Shown piece after piece: positions 6,138 through 9,940 of a DNA stretch of 9,940 nt; within the stretch, counting starts at the first letter, position 1; every line of letters starts with the position of its first letter. The DNA comes from Actinomycetes bacterium (GTDB lineage: Bacteria; Actinomycetota; Acidimicrobiia; Acidimicrobiales; Acidimicrobiaceae). Both the position numbers and the translations under genes were made by a program. The notes beneath the pieces are model-generated. The model was not told the DNA's origin. It was given only the letters and a program-made list of their open reading frames with translations, and made no database searches. The stretch spans positions 1 to 9,940 of the forward strand of contig JAJYFX010000038.1 in assembly GCA_021785315.1 (NCBI GenBank). Direction: 5' to 3'.

Positions 6138-7249
6138 GTTTTGAGATTGAGACCAAGCTGTCTGCGTCAGACAACTTGGTACTGCCACCTATTAATTTGA
6201 CGGCTGCCGGGCTTCGAAAAATCGACATGCCGACGAAACGGACTCTTACGACCTATTTTGACACGGAGGACTTTGATCTTTTCTCATGCGGCGCTGCGCT
6301 GCGGTTCAGGAGAAGTGCTGGCGCAGGTTTGGATGAGACTGGAATATGGACTTTGAAGTTTGGCCCGCCCGCCAAGGGCTATACGAGTTCGAGGTCCGAA
6401 TTCGAAATTGAGGCTTCCGGCAGGCAAGTGCCCAAGGAATTCGTGCCGGCTCTAGCGGTTTTTGGCGCGGCTTTAGAAATGAATGAGCTTGCCTCACTCG
6501 CGGCCGTCAGGCGGATTGTTATTTTTGAAGCCGCCGACGGATTGCCAGTAATTGAGCTTGATGATGATCTTGTTGAGATCGTCGACGGGCCGAACAAGGG
6601 ATTGCGTTTCAGGGAAATCGAAGTCGAGCATAGGGTTGATGGATTTGGAGAGCAGTGTGAGCAAATAGTCCAACTTCTGCTATCCGCAGGGGCATCCTAT
6701 GCAGAGAGTTCTTCCAAGCTGGAACAGGCTCTAGAGAATCGTCAAAATCATGCGTTTTTTTCAAAGTTGCTCGCACGGTATGAGAACCAGGCGGTCGGCC
6801 AGCTCAGCTTACTTGCTTGCCTAGTCCTCGAAAATTTCGAGGACTCAGAGGCTCAGATGAAGTATTTAGCTAAGGTGCTGGTGACGGGCCTGCAGGAGGA
6901 AAGTGTCCGACGGTTCATCACCGGATTGGTCTCCCGAATAGCGGAGTGCGGACCGTTGTCAGGTGGCAAGGGTTCAGGTCGATTTCAGGTGATCGACGAA
7001 CAAGTGATTTTGCTGTCCGAAGATCTCCGCAACAACGCCGGAGGCCATTTGAAGAGCCCATCGTTAGCAAATCTCGCGGTAGACAAGGTTTCAGAATTTG
7101 TTGCTGGCAAGGCGCTGTCATATCGCAGAGAAGCTAGGCCGGATTTGGAGGTCTATGCCGATCTTTTAGCTGACTTAGCAAACCTGCCTAAGGCAGCGTT
7201 TCACACCGGGGATGACATGATCGAGGCTTTTATCGGAAATTGGTCTTAA
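6134..7249 (+). CDS. CYTH-domain protein with unassigned helical C-terminal region
   Basis: Of 371 residues, about 1-200 form a CYTH (adenylate cyclase/thiamine-triphosphatase) tunnel domain. It has the signature ExExK 'EIETK' (4-8), 'YFDT' (41-44), 'ALRFRR' (55-60), 'WTLKF' (72-76), 'SRSEFEIE' (86-93), 'RRIVIFEA' (126-133), 'PVIELDDDLVEI' (138-149), 'FREIEVE' (159-165) and 'SSKLEQAL' (193-200). The acidic and basic residues that bind metal and triphosphate all seem present, so triphosphate binding or hydrolysis is likely. In many bacteria this domain is fused to a CHAD domain of ~280 residues. Here only ~165 helical residues follow, with no HxxxRxxxRR signature, so the C-terminus is either a strongly degraded half-CHAD or something else. 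The ATG overlaps the ppk1 stop (ATGA), implying coupled translation and a polyphosphate role. The upstream ribosome binding site is weak. Substrate is unknown: tripolyphosphate, polyphosphate ends or nucleoside triphosphate are all possible. Confidence 0.85.
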   Translation: MSFEIETKLSASDNLVLPPINLTAAGLRKIDMPTKRTLTTYFDTEDFDLFSCGAALRFRRSAGAGLDETGIWTLKFGPPAKGYTSSRSEFEIEASGRQVPKEFVPALAVFGAALEMNELASLAAVRRIVIFEAADGLPVIELDDDLVEIVDGPNKGLRFREIEVEHRVDGFGEQCEQIVQLLLSAGASYAESSSKLEQALENRQNHAFFSKLLARYENQAVGQLSLLACLVLENFEDSEAQMKYLAKVLVTGLQEESVRRFITGLVSRIAECGPLSGGKGSGRFQVIDEQVILLSEDLRNNAGGHLKSPSLANLAVDKVSEFVAGKALSYRREARPDLEVYADLLADLANLPKAAFHTGDDMIEAFIGNWS

Positions 7250-7295
7250 CGGCACTTTGTGTGTTTAGCTGTTTCCCATCGGAAATTGTGCCACC

Positions 7296-7304
7296 AGAGA
7301 GGGA
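7296..7304 (+). promoter_or_regulatory. Ribosome binding site deciding the ppx start
   Basis: AGAGAGGGA sits 9 bases before ATG 7314 and only 3 bases before the alternative TTG 7308, so the ATG is better placed. The downstream ATG at 7371 has no comparable purine run. Starting at 7371 would remove about 19 residues of low-complexity N-terminus and leave the catalytic core intact. Confidence 0.6.
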
Positions 7305-7313
7305 TGGTTGTTG

Positions 7314-8939
7314 ATGACAAGCTCGGCAAGTCGCTCGGATCGAGGGCCATCATTTTCGAAGATCACAGAAATGGTGAATCCAAATCAGGCTGAATCGGCA
7401 GTTACAATCGCGGCCCTGGACTTGGGATCCAACTCATTTCACCTAGTGGTGGCCCGAGCGATATCCGAGAAAAGCTTCGAAGTCCTGCTTAAGGAGAAGT
7501 TGATGATCCGGCTGGGAGACGTCGTTTCCAAAGTTGGCTACATTGATGAGCTTCACATTAGATCCGTGATTGATGCAATTCGTTCATTTAGGACTTTGGC
7601 TGAATCTTTGGGCGCAAGTGAGCTGGTCGCACTGGCAACTTCCGCATTTCGCGATGCGGAGAATTCATCTGAGGTTGTTGATCTCATCGAAGGCGAGACC
7701 GGCGTTTCGGTATCAGTTATCTCTGGGTCCAAGGAAGCGGGGCTCATCTTCAAGGCCATCAGCACCTCCGTATCCTTCCAAGATGAGGTCGTGATGTGCG
7801 CCGATCTTGGCGGCGGAAGCCTTGAGCTCATAATCGGGACGCAGGGCGAGCTTCTCTGGTCGCACAGTTTAAATCTCGGAGTCGGTCGGCTCACGGCAAA
7901 GTTTCTCCAACGCACAGATGAGCTCTCGGCTAAGGATATTCAGAAGATGCGCCGGTTCATACATGAGGCGCTTTTGCCGCATTACGAAGCTATTAAGGCT
8001 TTTTCACCGTCAACCCTGATTGGCTCATCGGGAAGTTTTCTCAATATTGCGCGTATGGCGATTTCTGCACAGCGCCCGAATATCGATCCAAAGCTGCTCG
8101 AGGATTTGAACCAGGTCTCGGTTAAGCGCTCAGCTCTCAAGGTGACTGGCAGGACGATACTAAAGAGCAGTGCTCAGGAAAGGCTTGCAATTCCAGAGCT
8201 AGACCCAAAGAGGGTTGATATTATTCAGGCCGCAGTCTTGGTCCTCGACGAACTTATGCAAATGTTTAGCTTCAAGGCGCTGACTCTTTCGGAGTGGGCC
8301 CTCAGGGAAGGAATAATTCTCTCCGAGCTAGAAGGTTATGAGTCTTTGGCGGGTGGTATTGATTCCATCCGGCATGCCTCCGTGATGGGAGTAACTAAGC
8401 GATTTACATGGAACAGCTTCCATGCCGAGCAAGTGGCGAAACTGGCCCTTTCTCTTTTTGACCAGACGGCGTTTCTTCATGGCCTGTCTGAGACGGAGCG
8501 GGAATTGCTATTCTATGGTGCACTTCTTCATGACATCGGCGAGCATATCGCGATGGAGGATCATGACAGGCATTCGGCATACCTGATTGAGAATTCGCGA
8601 TTGAGAGGCTTTACGCCTCAGGAGAAATGGGTTTTGGTCTGTCTCGGTAGATTCCATCGCCGCGGTTATCCAAAACCAGATTTTGCTCCGTTTGATCACC
8701 TGAGCGCGGATTGGCAGTCGGTAGTGGTGAAGCTAGCTGGAATTCTTAGATTGGCTGATGCCCTGGACCGTTCTCATGAGGCCGTTGTGGATTCGGTAAG
8801 GGTCGAGATCGAAAAGGATCGCATGATCATCTATTTGAACACCGACGGTGATTTCGAGCTGGAGTCGTTTGGGCTGCGCAGAAAGCGGTCTTTGTTCGAG
8901 CAGACCTTTGGTGTCAAGGTGTCGCTCGGTCTCGACTGA
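7314..8939 (+). CDS. ppx: Exopolyphosphatase / GppA family phosphatase with C-terminal HD domain
   Basis: From ATG 7314 the protein has 541 residues. The ASKHA-fold Ppx/GppA core shows phosphate-1 'ALDLGSNSFHLVVA' (34-47), 'LATSAFRDAEN' (108-118), 'ISGSKEAGLIF' (136-146) whose Glu141 matches the catalytic Glu of E. coli PPX (Glu121), and phosphate-2 'ADLGGGSLELIIG' (163-175). A C-terminal HD-type domain follows: 'FHAEQVAKLAL' (369-379), 'GALLHDIGEHIA' (402-413), 'DRHSAYLIENS' (418-428) and 'LGRFHRRG' (444-451). Family enzymes remove terminal phosphates from polyphosphate, or the 5'-phosphate of pppGpp; sequence alone does not separate the two. Many actinobacterial Ppx proteins are short (~320) and lack the HD part, so this is the long form. 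AGAGAGGGA (7296-7304) before 7314 decides the start; TTG 7308 and ATG 7371 are alternatives. It follows the CYTH gene after 64 bp, which include a small TTTCC-CATC-GGAAA hairpin (7272-7285), so it is probably part of the cluster. Confidence 0.93.
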   Translation: MTSSASRSDRGPSFSKITEMVNPNQAESAVTIAALDLGSNSFHLVVARAISEKSFEVLLKEKLMIRLGDVVSKVGYIDELHIRSVIDAIRSFRTLAESLGASELVALATSAFRDAENSSEVVDLIEGETGVSVSVISGSKEAGLIFKAISTSVSFQDEVVMCADLGGGSLELIIGTQGELLWSHSLNLGVGRLTAKFLQRTDELSAKDIQKMRRFIHEALLPHYEAIKAFSPSTLIGSSGSFLNIARMAISAQRPNIDPKLLEDLNQVSVKRSALKVTGRTILKSSAQERLAIPELDPKRVDIIQAAVLVLDELMQMFSFKALTLSEWALREGIILSELEGYESLAGGIDSIRHASVMGVTKRFTWNSFHAEQVAKLALSLFDQTAFLHGLSETERELLFYGALLHDIGEHIAMEDHDRHSAYLIENSRLRGFTPQEKWVLVCLGRFHRRGYPKPDFAPFDHLSADWQSVVVKLAGILRLADALDRSHEAVVDSVRVEIEKDRMIIYLNTDGDFELESFGLRRKRSLFEQTFGVKVSLGLD

Positions 8940-9039
8940 GTTAACATCTGCTGAGTGTCGGCTTGCAGTAGAACGATCAGCCCGGGTGGTCGAGGCAAAT
9001 CTAGGTCGTTGCTCATTGCTTCGGGTGCTTATTCGAGTC

Positions 9040-9057
9040 GCAGCGCAGCCGCGCTGC
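9040..9057. repeat. GC-rich hairpin 1 in ppx / YbhN convergent gap
   Basis: GCAGCGC (9040-9046) pairs with GCGCTGC (9051-9057) around AGCC: seven base pairs, almost all G-C. It lies 100 bases after the ppx stop. No T-run follows on either strand, so it is not a clean intrinsic terminator. It may still slow polymerase or protect mRNA 3' ends. Confidence 0.4.
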
Positions 9058-9077
9058 TGATCGCTTGATTGTAAAGA

Positions 9078-9103
9078 TACGGAAGCCTGAACACGTTTCC
9101 GTA
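9078..9103. repeat. Hairpin 2 in ppx / YbhN convergent gap
   Basis: TACGGAAGC (9078-9086) pairs with GTTTCCGTA (9095-9103), nine pairs including one G-T, with an 8-base loop CTGAACAC. There is no T-run. Together with its neighbours it makes this short gap unusually structured. Confidence 0.4.
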
Positions 9104-9137
9104 GAGTCCAACGGCCGAGTGGGAAAATCCGCTTAGG

Positions 9138-9158
9138 TGGCTGCCGTAACGGCAGTCA
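9138..9158. repeat. Hairpin 3 in ppx / YbhN convergent gap, possible terminator
   Basis: CTGCCG-TAA-CGGCAG (9141-9155) extends outward by three more pairs (one wobble) to a nine-pair stem. It lies 26 bases past the stop of the minus-strand membrane gene, the usual place for its terminator. Only a four-T run appears on the minus strand, some distance after the stem (plus 9124-9127). Factor-independent termination is therefore possible but weak. Confidence 0.35.
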
Positions 9159-9184
9159 TAATGGCTGCACGGATGTGGCGTTAG

Positions 9185-9940
9185 TTATCCTCGGGGATCC
9201 TCGAGATCTTTGGCTATTATGTTTGGATTCAGCTTTGAAGCTGAGAGACGTTTGCTCTGCTTGGTGCGTTTCCTGTCTGAAGAGGAAGGACCTATCCCTA
9301 ACGAAAGATAAGCAAGAGCGCCACCGGGAATGGGGAGCCAGAAATTGATCAGACGGTAAGAGATGACTCCGAGGATCGCTACTCCGCGCGGAGTTCCAAA
9401 ACCCACGAGGGACGTCGTTAGTGCCGCCTCGACCACACCTAGCCCTGCGGGGGTTACGGGAATGACCGCCAAGATGTTGGCGATTCCGTAGGAAACCAGC
9501 AGGCCGTCGATATTGACGAAATGTCCGAATGCGGCCAAGAAGATCCACAGCGAGGCTGCGTCGAATATCCAGTTTGCCACGGCCCATGTCAAAGCCTTTT
9601 TAAGTAATGGTGGGTCTGAGGCAAGGCTGCGGAGTCTTTCCGAAATGTGCTGAAGCGTGCTTTCGATTTTTGCTTGGCTGAGGTAGGGAAGTTTGGAAAA
9701 CAAACCAACAATTAGCCGCGTGAAGCGTCGTTCGCCTCGTGTAAATGCGACGATCAAGACGCAAAAAAGCAAGATGAGCAAAATTCCAACGAGGGTAACG
9801 CTGAGATATACCGCGTTGAAGCCCCAGATTGGAATTGAGATTATTAGGGCTACCCAGAAGATGAGATTCAGTACAACCGCCGAGCCGATTCCTTGAACTG
9901 CAATTGCGAACGCAGCATCTGCGGCTCGGACTCCCTGCGT
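9185..9940 (-). CDS. YbhN / lysylphosphatidylglycerol synthase transmembrane-domain protein, 5' end off window
   Basis: The minus-strand frame stays open from the stop at 9185-9187 to the right edge, giving 251 visible residues; the true start lies beyond the window. Three to four hydrophobic segments open the visible part, then an Arg-rich cytoplasmic loop (TRGERRFTR), then further membrane helices. The diagnostic LPG_synthase_TM (UPF0104/YbhN) motifs are 'VIPVTPAGLGVVEAAL' (about visible residues 159-174) and 'ISYRLINFWLPIPGGALAYL' (193-212), ending in a short Lys/Arg/Ser-rich tail. This domain occurs in the flippase part of MprF and in stand-alone proteins of unknown substrate, often linked to lipid or polyprenyl-lipid handling. 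No C-terminal lysyltransferase domain follows, so it is the stand-alone form and should not be named mprF. An internal TTG at 9781 has no support as a start because homology continues upstream. The family is confident; the substrate is unknown. Confidence 0.85.
   Translation of the reverse strand, partial: TQGVRAADAAFAIAVQGIGSAVVLNLIFWVALIISIPIWGFNAVYLSVTLVGILLILLFCVLIVAFTRGERRFTRLIVGLFSKLPYLSQAKIESTLQHISERLRSLASDPPLLKKALTWAVANWIFDAASLWIFLAAFGHFVNIDGLLVSYGIANILAVIPVTPAGLGVVEAALTTSLVGFGTPRGVAILGVISYRLINFWLPIPGGALAYLSLGIGPSSSDRKRTKQSKRLSASKLNPNIIAKDLEDPRG

Noticed and set aside
6750..7249. Possible frameshift having destroyed a CHAD domain in the CYTH gene
   Set aside because: Neither other plus-strand frame over this stretch shows a CHAD histidine/arginine signature, and the reading frame keeps normal, helix-forming composition to its stop.
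8988..9045. tRNA-like stretch: a D-arm-like GGGTGGTCGAGGC followed by TTCGAGT resembling a T-loop
   Set aside because: The bases flanking TTCGAGT (GCTTA and CGCAG) do not pair, and no acceptor or anticodon stem can be drawn. Not called as a tRNA or a remnant.
9156..9587. A 143-codon minus-strand frame near the right end
   Set aside because: It overlaps the YbhN-family gene in another frame; the YbhN frame carries the PAGLG and YRLINFWLP motifs and continues to the edge.
9185..9781. TTG at 9781 as the start of the YbhN-family gene
   Set aside because: The frame stays open upstream to the window edge and encodes further hydrophobic membrane segments, so this is an internal codon of a truncated gene.

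Overview
The window looks like chromosomal housekeeping DNA from a moderate-GC actinobacterium. Three things point that way: a second SEDS protein resembling the mycobacterial Rv0017c type, a PPK1 of the 'RNA degradosome polyphosphate kinase' style, and a bifunctional-nuclease (DUF151) gene coupled to rodA. The mix would fit a member of the class Acidimicrobiia. That placement is inference from protein character, not from a marker gene. No mobile element, CRISPR array, rRNA or recognisable tRNA was seen.

Layout. (1) Positions 1-660, minus strand: pspA, an IM30/PspA membrane-stress coiled coil, cut by the left edge. (2) 661-852: a divergent regulatory gap. (3) 853-2489, plus strand: a two-gene unit, rodA and a DUF151 bifunctional nuclease, overlapping by ATGA. 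(4) 2513-3853, minus strand: a second SEDS glycosyltransferase (FtsW/RodA/SpoVE family), convergent with the previous unit across only 23 bp. (5) 3854-4010: a divergent promoter region with two inverted repeats, one a perfect 19-bp site just before ppk1. (6) 4011-8939, plus strand: a polyphosphate cluster of ppk1, a CYTH-domain protein with an unassigned helical C-terminus (ATGA overlap with ppk1), and a long Ppx/GppA phosphatase with a C-terminal HD domain. (7) 8940-9184: a 245-bp convergent gap with three predicted hairpins and no gene. (8) 9185-9940, minus strand: a YbhN/LPG-synthase-type membrane protein, open at the right edge.

How the genes work together. The left half serves the cell envelope: PspA guards the membrane and the two SEDS polymerases build peptidoglycan. 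The right half makes and breaks polyphosphate: PPK1 synthesises it, the CYTH protein probably binds or hydrolyses short phosphate chains, and Ppx degrades it. The least explained items are the CYTH protein's C-terminal ~165 residues, where a CHAD domain would be expected but its motif is missing, and the palindromic site at the ppk1 start, which has no ribosome binding site and may be leaderless.
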